Part shown: in pieces, positions 24,399 to 31,673 of the stretch
Layout: every line of letters begins with the position of its first letter
How positions within the stretch are numbered: position 1 is the stretch's first letter
DNA from: Labedella populi
GTDB lineage: Bacteria > Actinomycetota > Actinomycetes > Actinomycetales > Microbacteriaceae
Length of the DNA: 64,000 nucleotides
Direction: 5' to 3'
Assembly (NCBI RefSeq): GCF_004078655.1
Contig: NZ_RZNC01000002.1
Span: 1-64,000, forward strand
Notes under the pieces: model-generated
Database searches by the model: none
Told to the model about the DNA's origin: nothing
What the model saw: only the letters and a program-made list of their open reading frames with translations
Translations under genes and position numbers: made by a program

Positions 24399-24893
24399 TC
24401 AGCGGACGAGCCGGACCTCGTGGATGACCTCGCCGAGGAACGGCTCGTCGTGGGCCGCGCCGTCCGGTGCGAAGCCGTTGCGACGGTAGAAGCCGTGGGC
24501 GCGAGGGTTGTCCTCCGCGACCCAGAGATACGTCGGCTCCGTGCCGCAGGCCGCGTCGAAGAGCTGCTGTCCGATACCCGTGCCGTGGTAGGCGTGCAGG
24601 AGATAAATGAAGTAGAGCTCCCGGGGCCGCGGTGCGTCGTCGTCGCGAGCGGGACCGCACCCGGCGAAGCCGACGATCTCGCCGTCCACGAGGGCCGCGT
24701 ACTGCACGTAGTCCGGACCCTGGTTCATCCAGTGCGTCCACAACTCGGCCATCCGTCGTGGGGAGAGCTTCTCGAGCGTCGCGGCACTCACGAGATGGTC
24801 GTACGTCTCGTGCCAGCAGGTGGCGTGGACACGGCCGAGGGCTTCGGCGTCGACGTCCCGAACGGGCCTCACGGTGGCGGAAATGGTCTCCAT
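24399..24893 (-). CDS. GNAT-family N-acetyltransferase
   Basis: A 164-residue acetyltransferase. The start ATG 24893 (METISATVRPVRDVDAEALG) has a hexamer TATCGT six bases upstream; longer readings run back into the helicase terminator. It has the GNAT strands ALVDGEIVGFAGCGP (near 75), ELYFIYLLHAYHGTGIGQQL (near 103-122) with the acetyl-CoA loop YHGTGIGQQL, and LWVAEDNPRAHGFYRRNGF (near 133-151). Substrate is unknown. It is monocistronic. Confidence 0.85.
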   Translation of the reverse strand: METISATVRPVRDVDAEALGRVHATCWHETYDHLVSAATLEKLSPRRMAELWTHWMNQGPDYVQYAALVDGEIVGFAGCGPARDDDAPRPRELYFIYLLHAYHGTGIGQQLFDAACGTEPTYLWVAEDNPRAHGFYRRNGFAPDGAAHDEPFLGEVIHEVRLVR

Positions 24894-24899
24894 GTGCCG

Positions 24900-24905
24900 A
24901 CGATA
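24900..24905 (-). promoter_or_regulatory. -10 element of leaderless GNAT gene
   Basis: TATCGT on the minus strand, six bases before ATG 24893. Confidence 0.5.
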
Positions 24906-24953
24906 CCGGGACGTGCTCGGGCTCCCAAATCGGAGTGGGAGTGGTCGGGAGAC

Positions 24954-25004
24954 GACGGATCCCCGGTCCGATGACGCTGTGCGCCGCCGAACCGGGGATC
25001 CGTC
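24954..25004 (-). terminator. Terminator of the DEAD-box helicase gene
   Basis: A perfect 14-bp inverted repeat (24954-24967 with 24991-25004, 23-base loop) lies just after the stop at 25027 on the minus strand. It separates this gene from the GNAT gene. Confidence 0.65.
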
Positions 25005-25026
25005 TGTGTGCGTCTGGTGTGTCTGA

Positions 25027-26598
25027 CTAGCCCTGGGCCCGGCGCGGGCCGTTGCCGCGGCTCGTGCCGCCCGAGCGGCCGCCGACGAGGCTGCCGACAC
25101 GCATGGGCGCCTTGGCGCCGGACGCGCCGGATGCGCCGCCGCCACGGCGTCCGCCCGTCGAGGCGCCCCCGGTGCGGGGAGCGGCGTCGCGCGTCGAGCC
25201 GTCGCGAGCGCCGGACCGGCGTCCGCCGCCCTGGCCACGGCCCTCGCCCTGGCCACGGCCCTCGCCCTGGCCGCGGCCACTCTCACCGCGGCCGCGGCCA
25301 CGGCCGCCACCGCTCGACGAGCCGTTCTCGTCGCGCGCGGCGCGCTTGCGACGTGCGTTCGTGCCCTGCGAGGTGCCTCCGCCGCCCTGCGGGCGACGCT
25401 CCTCGGGAGCAGGCTTGACGAAGGGGGCGACGTCACCGACGAGCGCCGTGACCTCGGGGGAGTCGGCCGTCACGACCGTCGGCTTGACGGAGATCTTCGC
25501 CTTGCGCAGCAGCGAGGCGAGGTCGCCGCGCTGCGTGGGGAGCGAGACCGTGACGACGTCGCCGGCGCTGCCCGCACGAGCGGTGCGGCCGGAGCGGTGC
25601 AGGTACGCCTTGTGCTCCATGGGCGGGTCGACGTGCACGACGAGTTCGACGTCGTCGACATGGACGCCGCGAGCCGCGACGTCGGTCGCGACGAGCACGC
25701 GAACACTGCCCTCGCCGAACGCCTTGAGGTTGCGGTCGCGCTGCGGCTGCGAGAGATTGCCGTGCAGGTCGACGGCGGGGATGCCCGAAGCGGTGAGCTG
25801 CTTCGCGAGCTTCTTCGCGTGGTGCTTGGTGCGGAGGAAGAGGATGCGACGGCCGGTGCCGGAGGCGAGCTTCTCGACGAGGACCTTCTTGCCCTCGACG
25901 CTCTCGACCTCGAAGACGTGGTGCGTCATTGCGGCGACGGGTGAGTTGGCCTCGTCGACGGAGTGCAGCACCTCGTTGTGGAGGAACCGGCGGACGAGCT
26001 TGTCCACGCCGTTGTCGAGCGTCGCGGAGAACAGCAGCCGCTGGCCGGTCGACGGCGTCTTGTCGAGGATGCGGGTGACGACGGGCAGGAAGCCCAGGTC
26101 GGCCATGTGGTCGGCCTCGTCGATGACGGTGACCTCGATCGCGTCGAGGGACACGAAGCCCTGCTGCATGAGGTCCTCGAGGCGGCCGGGGCACGCCACG
26201 ATGATGTCGACGCCGGACTTGAGGGCGGCGACCTGGCGGTTCTGGCTCACGCCGCCGAAGATCGTGGTCGTCGTGAGGTTGTACGCCGCCGCGAGGGGCG
26301 CGAGAGTCGCGTCGATCTGCGTCGCGAGCTCACGCGTCGGAGCGAGCACGAGGGCGAGCGGGCGCCCCGGACGGCGCTTGCCGCCGGCCAGCGCCCCGCC
26401 GAGACGAGCGACGAGCGGGATCGCGAACGCGATCGTCTTGCCGGAGCCGGTCTTGCCGCGCCCGAGGACGTCGCGTCCCGCGAGAGTGTCGGGAAGGGTG
26501 TCCTCCTGAATGGGGAACGGGGTCGTCTTCCCGTCCGCCGCGAGGACGGAGACGAGAGGAGCGGGCACGCCGAGCGTGCTGAAGGTGGTGTCGGTCAC
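25027..26598 (-). CDS. DEAD-box RNA helicase with RGG-like tail
   Basis: A 523-residue ATP-dependent RNA helicase. Start is GTG 26598 with AAGG upstream. It has the Q motif TTPFPIQEDTLP, Walker A GRGKTGSGKT (near residues 45-54), PTRELATQ, DEAD as VIDEADHMAD (near 155), SAT in LFSATLD, and HRSGRTARAG. The C-terminal ~130 residues are Arg/Gly-rich (GRGQGEGRGQGEGRGQGGG and GRGRGRGESGRG), a flexible RNA-binding tail as in cold-shock and ribosome-assembly helicases. The tail is encoded by an 18-bp tandem repeat. The mRNA probably has a long leader, so post-transcriptional control is likely. Confidence 0.92.
   Translation of the reverse strand: MTDTTFSTLGVPAPLVSVLAADGKTTPFPIQEDTLPDTLAGRDVLGRGKTGSGKTIAFAIPLVARLGGALAGGKRRPGRPLALVLAPTRELATQIDATLAPLAAAYNLTTTTIFGGVSQNRQVAALKSGVDIIVACPGRLEDLMQQGFVSLDAIEVTVIDEADHMADLGFLPVVTRILDKTPSTGQRLLFSATLDNGVDKLVRRFLHNEVLHSVDEANSPVAAMTHHVFEVESVEGKKVLVEKLASGTGRRILFLRTKHHAKKLAKQLTASGIPAVDLHGNLSQPQRDRNLKAFGEGSVRVLVATDVAARGVHVDDVELVVHVDPPMEHKAYLHRSGRTARAGSAGDVVTVSLPTQRGDLASLLRKAKISVKPTVVTADSPEVTALVGDVAPFVKPAPEERRPQGGGGTSQGTNARRKRAARDENGSSSGGGRGRGRGESGRGQGEGRGQGEGRGQGGGRRSGARDGSTRDAAPRTGGASTGGRRGGGASGASGAKAPMRVGSLVGGRSGGTSRGNGPRRAQG
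25230..25278. repeat. 18-bp tandem repeat in helicase tail
   Basis: Two exact copies plus a partial third of an 18-bp unit (25230-25247, 25248-25265, then a variant) encode the GRGQGE hexapeptide repeats. Copy number could vary between strains. Confidence 0.7.
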
Positions 26599-26949
26599 TG
26601 GTGCCTTTCAGGCATCGTTCGCACGCCGGAGCCCGCCGGTCGATGCCGGGGGAGTGGGTGCTGAGGTGGCGAAGGTGCCTCGTGGCACGATCGTTCGCCG
26701 TTTGGAACGGTGCGGGCGGATGACCACCGCGCACGGTTCAACAGAGATCCCACGCGATCCGAGTGGACCGCTCCCCGGTGTGGACACGATGCGCCTGACT
26801 ATCGGCAGGCACGTGCCAGTGGGTGAGAGATGTGAAGAGCGTTCTGACGACGCCGGGAATCCGTCGATGGATTCGCCGTTGCTCCCAGTCTAGCGGACGA
26901 ACCCCCGAAACGTGCCGGGCGTCCCCACCGAGTTGCCGACGGCGCGGCG
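26599..26949 (-). other. Long 5' leader and promoter of the DEAD-box gene
   Basis: No supported gene lies in these 351 bases. On the minus strand TAGACT (26888-26893) is a good -10, giving a leader of about 280 bases before GTG 26598. Long leaders are usual for cold-induced helicases, where the RNA fold controls translation. The -35 is weak. I see no clear terminator hairpin inside. Confidence 0.45.
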
Positions 26950-27507
26950 TCAGTTGCCCGTGGGCGTCCGCGTCGCGTCGCCCGATCCGTCGACGGCGGG
27001 GTCCTCGTCCGCGTCGTCGACGGCCGCGATCTCGGGGTCGTACGCCCAGGTCGGGGCGAGTTCGGCGAGGCGGGACGCCCGCCACTGCCACACGGTCCAG
27101 AGCGGGAACCAGAGAGCGGGTGCCGCGACGCCTCCGATGTCGAGGCGGTCGCGGTACAGCGTCTTTCCCTGATCATGCGGTGCCGGTGCGACCGCCATCC
27201 GGTGCCGCCACGATCCGAGCAGGGCGAGCGGACCGGTCAGGGGCGCGCCGTCATCGACGAGGATCCGGACTCCGTCGGCCCGGTGGTCGTCGAAGGAGAT
27301 GTCGATGCGCTGACGGCCCGTCGGAACGAGACCCGCCACCGCCAAGGCGACCTCCGCCGTCGTGGCCGTCCACATCGTCGGCAGCGGGGTCACGGACTTC
27401 ATGGCGAGCAGCGGTCCGTAGATCTCCTGCAGCGCGGCGGGTGAGCGGAGTGCGCGCCACGCGACGTCGGGTTCGCAATCGAGCACGGTCTTGAGCTGGA
27501 TCCTCAT
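26950..27507 (-). CDS. SRPBCC-like protein
   Basis: A 185-residue protein. ATG 27507 (MRIQLKTVLDCEPDVAWRAL) is preferred to an upstream GTG at 27522. The beginning, a strand followed by PDVAWRALRSPAALQEIYGP, is typical of helix-grip START/Bet v1-like proteins, and a middle strand reads HRMAVAPAPHDQGKTLYRDR. The C-terminal 30 residues are acidic and disordered. Ligand and role are unknown. A CATCAT hexamer six bases upstream suggests another leaderless start. Confidence 0.65.
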   Translation of the reverse strand: MRIQLKTVLDCEPDVAWRALRSPAALQEIYGPLLAMKSVTPLPTMWTATTAEVALAVAGLVPTGRQRIDISFDDHRADGVRILVDDGAPLTGPLALLGSWRHRMAVAPAPHDQGKTLYRDRLDIGGVAAPALWFPLWTVWQWRASRLAELAPTWAYDPEIAAVDDADEDPAVDGSGDATRTPTGN

Positions 27508-27513
27508 GGCAAC

Positions 27514-27519
27514 ATGATG
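27514..27519 (-). promoter_or_regulatory. Possible -10 of leaderless SRPBCC-like gene
   Basis: CATCAT on the minus strand, six bases before ATG 27507; four of six match the consensus. Confidence 0.4.
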
Positions 27520-27594
27520 CACACGTCGTCCGCTCGGTGGCCGCCCTTGACAGGCTCGCCACGCCGCGCGAAGGACGGCGTCGGTCCGACTTCC

Positions 27595-27600
27595 TAGACT
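27595..27600 (+). promoter_or_regulatory. -10 element of leaderless leader ORF before the EVE gene
   Basis: TAGACT (27595-27600) lies exactly six bases before GTG 27607. Confidence 0.5.
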
Positions 27601-27606
27601 GATCGT

Positions 27607-27690
27607 GTGACCGACGACTCCCGCCTCGACGAGCGATCCGTGCCTCTCCTCGTCGCGGTCCTACGCGCTCGCGAACCGGCCGAGCGATAG
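27607..27690 (+). CDS. Short leaderless leader ORF, 27 residues
   Basis: A GTG at 27607, placed at the predicted transcription start, opens 27 codons (VTDDSRLDERSVPLLVAVLR, then AREPAER) and stops at 27690, seven bases before the GTG of the EVE-domain gene. The EVE gene itself lacks a ribosome site, so ribosomes ending the short ORF could restart on it. The peptide resembles nothing I know. It might instead be the degenerate front of a once longer fusion. No start was listed here by simple ORF length rules. Confidence 0.4.
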   Translation: MTDDSRLDERSVPLLVAVLRAREPAER

Positions 27691-27697
27691 GCGCCCG

Positions 27698-28156
27698 GTG
27701 GCGATCCGGTACTGGCTGGGTGTGATGCAGCGCGATCACGTGCGGCGCGTCGTCGACCTCGGCGTCGCACAACTGAACTTCGGTCGCCGGGAGGGACTCG
27801 ACGGCATGCGGGAATCGGACGGGATCGCGTTCTATTCGGCGCGTGATACCGCCGAGGGGAACCCCGTACGCTCCTTCACGGCGATCGGCCGTGTGGCCGA
27901 CGACGAGCTCTACCGAGTCGGCGGGGCCGACTCCGGCTGGCGGCCCTGGCGTCGCCGTGTCGACTATCGGCTCGAGGTCGCCGACGCCCCGATCCGCCCC
28001 CTGCTGCACGTGCTCGAGTTCACTCGGCACTCGTTCGACTGGGGACTGCAGCTGCGGAAGGGGTTCCTCGAACTGAGCAGACACGACTTCGAGGTCATCG
28101 AGCAGGCGATGCGCGTGGCGCCGGGCGAGCGGATCCGTGAGTCGCCCCGCCGTTGA
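27698..28156 (+). CDS. EVE-domain protein (UPF0310)
   Basis: A 152-residue EVE-domain protein from GTG 27698. It matches the UPF0310 form closely: RYWLGVMQRDHVRRVVDLGV at the start, SDGIAFYSARD near 50, SFTAIGRVADDELYRVGG near 67, PWRRRVDYRLEVADAPIRPL near 90, and LRKGFLELSRHDFEVIEQAM at the end. EVE domains bind modified cytosine or RNA bases and often act in nucleic-acid quality control or defence. Here it stands alone. It follows the short ORF at 27607 by seven bases. Confidence 0.85.
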   Translation: MAIRYWLGVMQRDHVRRVVDLGVAQLNFGRREGLDGMRESDGIAFYSARDTAEGNPVRSFTAIGRVADDELYRVGGADSGWRPWRRRVDYRLEVADAPIRPLLHVLEFTRHSFDWGLQLRKGFLELSRHDFEVIEQAMRVAPGERIRESPRR

Positions 28157-28225
28157 GATCGTGAGCGCCGGAGTCCTCGATGACGTAGTGAGTCGCGGCG
28201 CGCGGAGCCCGGGTCGGGCCTCGAA

Positions 28226-28231
28226 TACGAT
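28226..28231 (+). promoter_or_regulatory. -10 element of leaderless ComB-like gene
   Basis: TACGAT exactly six bases before GTG 28238. The GGGGA run between them is too close to the GTG to be a ribosome site. Confidence 0.5.
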
Positions 28232-28237
28232 TGGGGA

Positions 28238-28789
28238 GTGACGAATCCTCCCGTGTTCCCGCCTCCATCACAAGGGAAGTACCAGGTCCGCTTCGACGTC
28301 GGGATCGACGGGCTCGCCCGGATCGGGCAAGCGGACGTCGTGGTCTGGGTGGACGCGCTCGGCACCTCGGAGGCCGGTGTCGACGTCGCAGCGGTGTCGC
28401 CCGACGCGGCGATCGTGGCGGCGACGCTCCGTTCCCGAGCCGCCGTCGCCCGCTGGATCCTGGACCACCAGGTCGCGGTCGGCCGCCGCGTCGCCGTGTC
28501 GATCGTGGCGGCGACGGAGGGCGGCGGGTTCTCGAGTGTCGACGTTCTCGCGGCCGGTGCCGTGATCGACGCCCTGTCGACTCTCGGCATCGACTTCACC
28601 TCGCCTGAAGCGGCCGTCGCGTGTGCGGCGTTCGTCGGTCTCTCGGGGGCCGTCGGCCACCTCGTGACCGCGTCCGTCCCCGGCCAGGAACTGGTGGCGT
28701 CGGGCCGCTTCGCCGGGGCCGAGCTGCGGGCGCTCGCACAGGTCGACGCCGACGGGGACGCCGTGGTGCTGCGCGCTCCGTCGGCGTAA
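28238..28789 (+). CDS. ComB-like (2-phosphosulfolactate phosphatase family) short protein
   Basis: A 183-residue protein from GTG 28238. Its features recall the ComB fold: ADVVVWVDALGTSEAG near 32-47, VDVLAAGAVIDALSTLGIDF near 101-120, SPEAAVACAAFVGLSGAVGH near 122-141 and GRFAGAELRALAQVDADGD near 156-174. The family is normally ~230 residues and this copy lacks the central region with most catalytic residues, so activity is doubtful. Actinobacterial short versions like this are annotated the same way elsewhere. Substrate is unknown. It is followed 70 bases later by the DUF427 gene. Confidence 0.55.
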   Translation: MTNPPVFPPPSQGKYQVRFDVGIDGLARIGQADVVVWVDALGTSEAGVDVAAVSPDAAIVAATLRSRAAVARWILDHQVAVGRRVAVSIVAATEGGGFSSVDVLAAGAVIDALSTLGIDFTSPEAAVACAAFVGLSGAVGHLVTASVPGQELVASGRFAGAELRALAQVDADGDAVVLRAPSA

Positions 28790-28859
28790 CGTCGAGAGCG
28801 GTCGGGGAGCGGGCGGGCAAGCCGTCCCGAGGACCGGCCGCGTCAGACGAGGAGACACA

Positions 28860-29153
28860 ATGCAGGCAATACTCGGAGACCGCGTCATCGCGACGGCCGA
28901 GAAGGACGACCTCATCCGCATCGAGGGGAACTGGTATTTCCCCCCGGCGTCGATCGACTGGTCGAGCCTCGAGGAGAGCCCCACCCCGTACACGTGCCCG
29001 TGGAAGGGCGTGTGCCAGTACTACTCCCTCTCGGACGGGCCGAGCGACATCGCGTGGTCCTACCCGGAGCCGTACGATGGCGCCGCCGAGCGCGTCGGCA
29101 AGGATTTCGCGGGATACGTCGCGTTCGACCCGCGGGTGACCGTCGGGGAGTGA
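28860..29153 (+). CDS. DUF427 domain protein
   Basis: A 97-residue protein from ATG 28860, with GAGGAG upstream. It shows the DUF427 hallmarks: DRVIATAEKDDLIRIEGNWY and FPPASIDW at the front, TPYTCPWKGVCQYYSL near 41-56 with a conserved Cys-Pro-Trp-Lys-Gly, and IAWSYPEPYDGA near 62. The family folds as a small beta-rich domain of unknown function. It is convergent with the CGNR gene. Confidence 0.85.
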   Translation: MQAILGDRVIATAEKDDLIRIEGNWYFPPASIDWSSLEESPTPYTCPWKGVCQYYSLSDGPSDIAWSYPEPYDGAAERVGKDFAGYVAFDPRVTVGE

Positions 29154-29196
29154 CCTCCCGCATCGTGCGCGGGCGCCCGGTGCCGGCGGTCCTCCG

Positions 29197-29820
29197 TCAG
29201 AGCCGGGCGCTCGCGGCGCGACGTTCGCGGTGCGTCCGCACCTTGTGCCGGTTGCCGCACCGCGACATCGAGCACCAACGCCGGGTTCCGCCTCGAGAGG
29301 TGTCGAGGTAGACGAGAGAGCAGTCCTCTCCGTCGCACTCGCGGATGCGTCCACTCGACTCCGGGTCGAAGAGGGCGATGGCGTCGCGAGCGATCGTTGC
29401 GAGGGCCTGCGCGGCGCGTGCGGAGGTCCGCCCCGCCTGGCGGGATCCACCTTCGAGGCGCGGGGGGATGTCGGGCGTCGCCCCATACAGGTTGACGAGG
29501 TCGACATCGCTTCCCGTGAGCGGCAGATCTCGTGATCGGGCGAGTGCCAGTCGGGTGATCGCGCCGCGGAGCGCGTGCGCGTCGAGGATGTCGCGCTCCG
29601 TCGACGGGGCCGTCGCCATGCGCTCGCCGATCCAGTGGTCGAGGTCGGCCGTGGAGCGCAGGAACTCCCATGGGATGTCGATGTCGCCGTCGGCGGCGCC
29701 GAGTCCGCCCGTGTACGCGAAGTCGAGGGCCAGGGAGCCGCTGTCGAACCACCACCTCACGCCGTCGGAGGACTCGAACCACTGACCGGTCGGAACATCC
29801 ACTCGCGAGGCGACTCTCAT
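29197..29820 (-). CDS. CGNR zinc-finger / ABATE-domain regulator
   Basis: A 207-residue protein from ATG 29820. The N-terminal ~130 residues (WWFDSGSLALDFAYTGGLGA, LHDHAL-type helix ILDAHALRGAITRLA) form the ABATE domain, and the end is a zinc finger: IRECDGEDCSLVYLDTSRGG, then RRWCSMSRCGNRHKVRTHRE with the CGNR motif. Such proteins are thought to be stress-linked transcription regulators, with the finger binding DNA. TATGTT six bases before the ATG suggests a leaderless mRNA. Confidence 0.88.
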   Translation of the reverse strand: MRVASRVDVPTGQWFESSDGVRWWFDSGSLALDFAYTGGLGAADGDIDIPWEFLRSTADLDHWIGERMATAPSTERDILDAHALRGAITRLALARSRDLPLTGSDVDLVNLYGATPDIPPRLEGGSRQAGRTSARAAQALATIARDAIALFDPESSGRIRECDGEDCSLVYLDTSRGGTRRWCSMSRCGNRHKVRTHRERRAASARL

Positions 29821-29826
29821 GTAACC

Positions 29827-29832
29827 AACATA
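29827..29832 (-). promoter_or_regulatory. -10 element of leaderless CGNR gene
   Basis: TATGTT on the minus strand, six bases before ATG 29820. It also lies in a small dyad (GTAACC/GGTTAC, 29821-29826 and 29836-29841) that could be an operator. Confidence 0.5.
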
Positions 29833-29895
29833 GTCGGTTACCCAGGTGGCCAGCTGTTCTGCCTCGACCGAACGCGTCGGCGAGCTGATGCCCCG

Positions 29896-30453
29896 CTACA
29901 GCAGCTTCCTCAGCGTCCGCAGGTTCCGCGTCGTCGTTGAGGAACGGTATCGGTTGCGGGCCGAGCGCTTCGCGAATGCCGTGTCGGTGCTCGAACCCCG
30001 GGGAAGGTCCCAGTAGAGGACACCGTCACCGCGGGCGATGCGTTCGATCGCCGGGTCCGTCTCGGTCTCGGAGAAGGCGGCGAGTTCGTCGAGGACCGCC
30101 GTGTCCGACCCGAACACGACGTACGGTTGCCGGTCGTCGACCTCGGGGAAGGGGAAGGCGTCGACGACGTCCCGGACGTGCCGCTGCGTCGTCAGCACGA
30201 TCCAGGCGTCGTACCCGAACGCGCGCTCGAGGCCCCGTTCGATCTCCGACTTCACGGTGGCCGGTTCCCGACCGTCGGCGTCGAACACGACGTTGCCGCT
30301 CGCGAGCACCGTGCGGACGGACGAGTATCCGAGGCCGACGAACACCTCGGCGAGGGGAACCGACTTCACCGTGATCCCGCCGACGTTGACGCCGCGCAGG
30401 AGCGCGATCGAGAGCCCGGCGGGATCCGGATCGGCCGCGGCACTCCTGTTCAC
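29896..30453 (-). CDS. DUF1697 domain protein
   Basis: A 185-residue protein (191 if ATG 30471 is used). GTG 30453 is chosen because AGGAG lies seven bases before it. DUF1697 signatures are present: SIALLRGVNVGGITVKSVPL near the start, VRTVLASGNVVFD near 45, then VKSEIERGLERAFGYDAWIV and VLTTQRHVRDVVDAFPFPEV. The C-terminus TRNLRTLRKLL is also typical. Function is unknown; the fold is alpha/beta. Its upstream neighbour is the SprT-like gene, 14-32 bases away, so the two may be co-transcribed. Confidence 0.82.
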   Translation of the reverse strand: MNRSAAADPDPAGLSIALLRGVNVGGITVKSVPLAEVFVGLGYSSVRTVLASGNVVFDADGREPATVKSEIERGLERAFGYDAWIVLTTQRHVRDVVDAFPFPEVDDRQPYVVFGSDTAVLDELAAFSETETDPAIERIARGDGVLYWDLPRGSSTDTAFAKRSARNRYRSSTTTRNLRTLRKLL

Positions 30454-30484
30454 GAACGCACTCCTGCTCATGACGGCGTGCCGA

Positions 30485-30982
30485 TCAAGACGCGACCGAC
30501 GCTGCGGCGCTCCGACGCATGGCCGGGGTGATCTCGCGCCGGTGCCAGAGGATCTCGAACCGCAGATCGAAGCTGCGAGAGCACACCGCGCACGAACTGC
30601 GGCGGCTGGGACGCCGGTGCCGGTAGACCGTGTGGCCGGCGGGGCACGACCCCACCCATGGCGCGAGTTCATCGGCTGTCTGACCCGAGTGAAGGCGTGC
30701 GCCGGCGTAACCGATCTCCTCGGCGATACGCTTCCACGTGCTGCCGTGCCCGGCGGACGCGCCGGCGAGGGCGTGCGCGACCTCATGGAGGAGGATCTGG
30801 TGCACCTCGTCGTCGTCGTAGCGAGCCGCGAGATACCGCGAGACGGTGATGCGATGGTCGGTGAAGTTGCACAAGCCGGCGCGCTTCTTCGCGTTGTCGA
30901 AGCCGAAGCTCCAGACGGACGGGTCGAGGTGGAGAGCGATGAGCGCGTCGGCCCAGACCCTCACTCGAGCGAGATCTGCCAT
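30485..30982 (-). CDS. SprT-like zinc metalloprotease
   Basis: A 165-residue protein with the zinc protease motif HEVAH (His66, Glu67, His70) in VHQILLHEVAHALAGASAGH, followed by GHGSTWKRIAEEIGYAGARL with a possible third ligand. The C-terminal zinc ribbon has paired cysteines (GSCPAGH...SSCAVCSRSF). SprT/SPRTN-type proteins act on DNA-protein crosslinks; bacterial function is little known. TAACGT six bases before ATG 30982 marks a leaderless start. Confidence 0.85.
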   Translation of the reverse strand: MADLARVRVWADALIALHLDPSVWSFGFDNAKKRAGLCNFTDHRITVSRYLAARYDDDEVHQILLHEVAHALAGASAGHGSTWKRIAEEIGYAGARLHSGQTADELAPWVGSCPAGHTVYRHRRPSRRSSCAVCSRSFDLRFEILWHRREITPAMRRSAAASVAS

Positions 30983-30988
30983 GGACTC

Positions 30989-30994
30989 ACGTTA
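30989..30994 (-). promoter_or_regulatory. -10 element of leaderless SprT-like gene
   Basis: TAACGT on the minus strand, six bases before ATG 30982. Confidence 0.45.
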
Positions 30995-31048
30995 TAACGG
31001 GCCGCCGACATCGCGGGTGGAGCCGTGCCGATCGGAGGAAGGGAACCG

Positions 31049-31573
31049 TCAGCTCGCGTCGACGAGGTACGACTCGGTGACGGCGATCGCGATGAGCGAC
31101 GACTCGATCTGCTCGTCGGGAGCGCCGAGTCGCCGGCGCAGTTCCGCCGCGGCACGGAAATCCTCGAGCGCCTCCTCGAACCGCTTCATGTCGAAGTAGA
31201 CCTTGCCGCGGTGCTGCAGACTGAATGCCTCGTAGAGCGTCCACTCGTGCGTGTGCGCCTCGTCGGCGCACGCGTTCAGTTCGTGGATCGCGTCGTCGAA
31301 GGCGCCGCGGAACTGGAGGACCTGGGCGCGGAGAAGGCGCGGTCGGATGAGCTCCTTGCGGTCGCCCGTGAAGCGCGCCAGGCGTACGGCCTCGTTCGCG
31401 ATCTCGAGCGCTTCGTCCAACTGGCCGGCGACCTTCAGCAACCACGCCTTCTCGCACAGCGCGGTGAGGCTGCGCAGGTCACCGAGCTCGTCGAGGCGCT
31501 CGCCGACGGCCTTGAGGTCGACCTTCTCGCGGAGACTCGCCGCGTCATAACCGAGGATGATGCTGTTCGTCAC
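31049..31573 (-). CDS. TPR-repeat protein
   Basis: A 174-residue protein starting at GTG 31573 (VTNSIILGYDAASLREKVDL). It has at least three tetratricopeptide-type helix pairs: SLTALCEKAWLLKVAGQLDE with ALEIANEAVRLARFTGD near 35-70, RPRLLRAQVLQFRGAFDDAI near 78, and FSLQHRGKVYFDMKRFEEAL with EDFRAAAELRRRL near 120-150. TPR proteins mediate protein contacts; no partner is evident. TACAGT lies seven bases before the GTG. Confidence 0.75.
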   Translation of the reverse strand: MTNSIILGYDAASLREKVDLKAVGERLDELGDLRSLTALCEKAWLLKVAGQLDEALEIANEAVRLARFTGDRKELIRPRLLRAQVLQFRGAFDDAIHELNACADEAHTHEWTLYEAFSLQHRGKVYFDMKRFEEALEDFRAAAELRRRLGAPDEQIESSLIAIAVTESYLVDAS

Positions 31574-31580
31574 CGGACCA

Positions 31581-31586
31581 ACTGTA
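31581..31586 (-). promoter_or_regulatory. -10 element of near-leaderless TPR gene
   Basis: TACAGT on the minus strand, seven bases before GTG 31573. Confidence 0.45.
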
Positions 31587-31673
31587 GGCGCGGATCGCGT
31601 CCGCTCCGCGACCGTCGCCCGCCTGTCGCGGGATGCGATCGCCTCGTCGGCCTCCGCGTCCGGGATCGACGTG

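Noticed and set aside
29768-29782. A GACTCGAACC-like stretch recalling a tRNA T-arm on the other strand
   Set aside because: It lies inside the CGNR gene, and no acceptor, D or anticodon arms can be folded around it.
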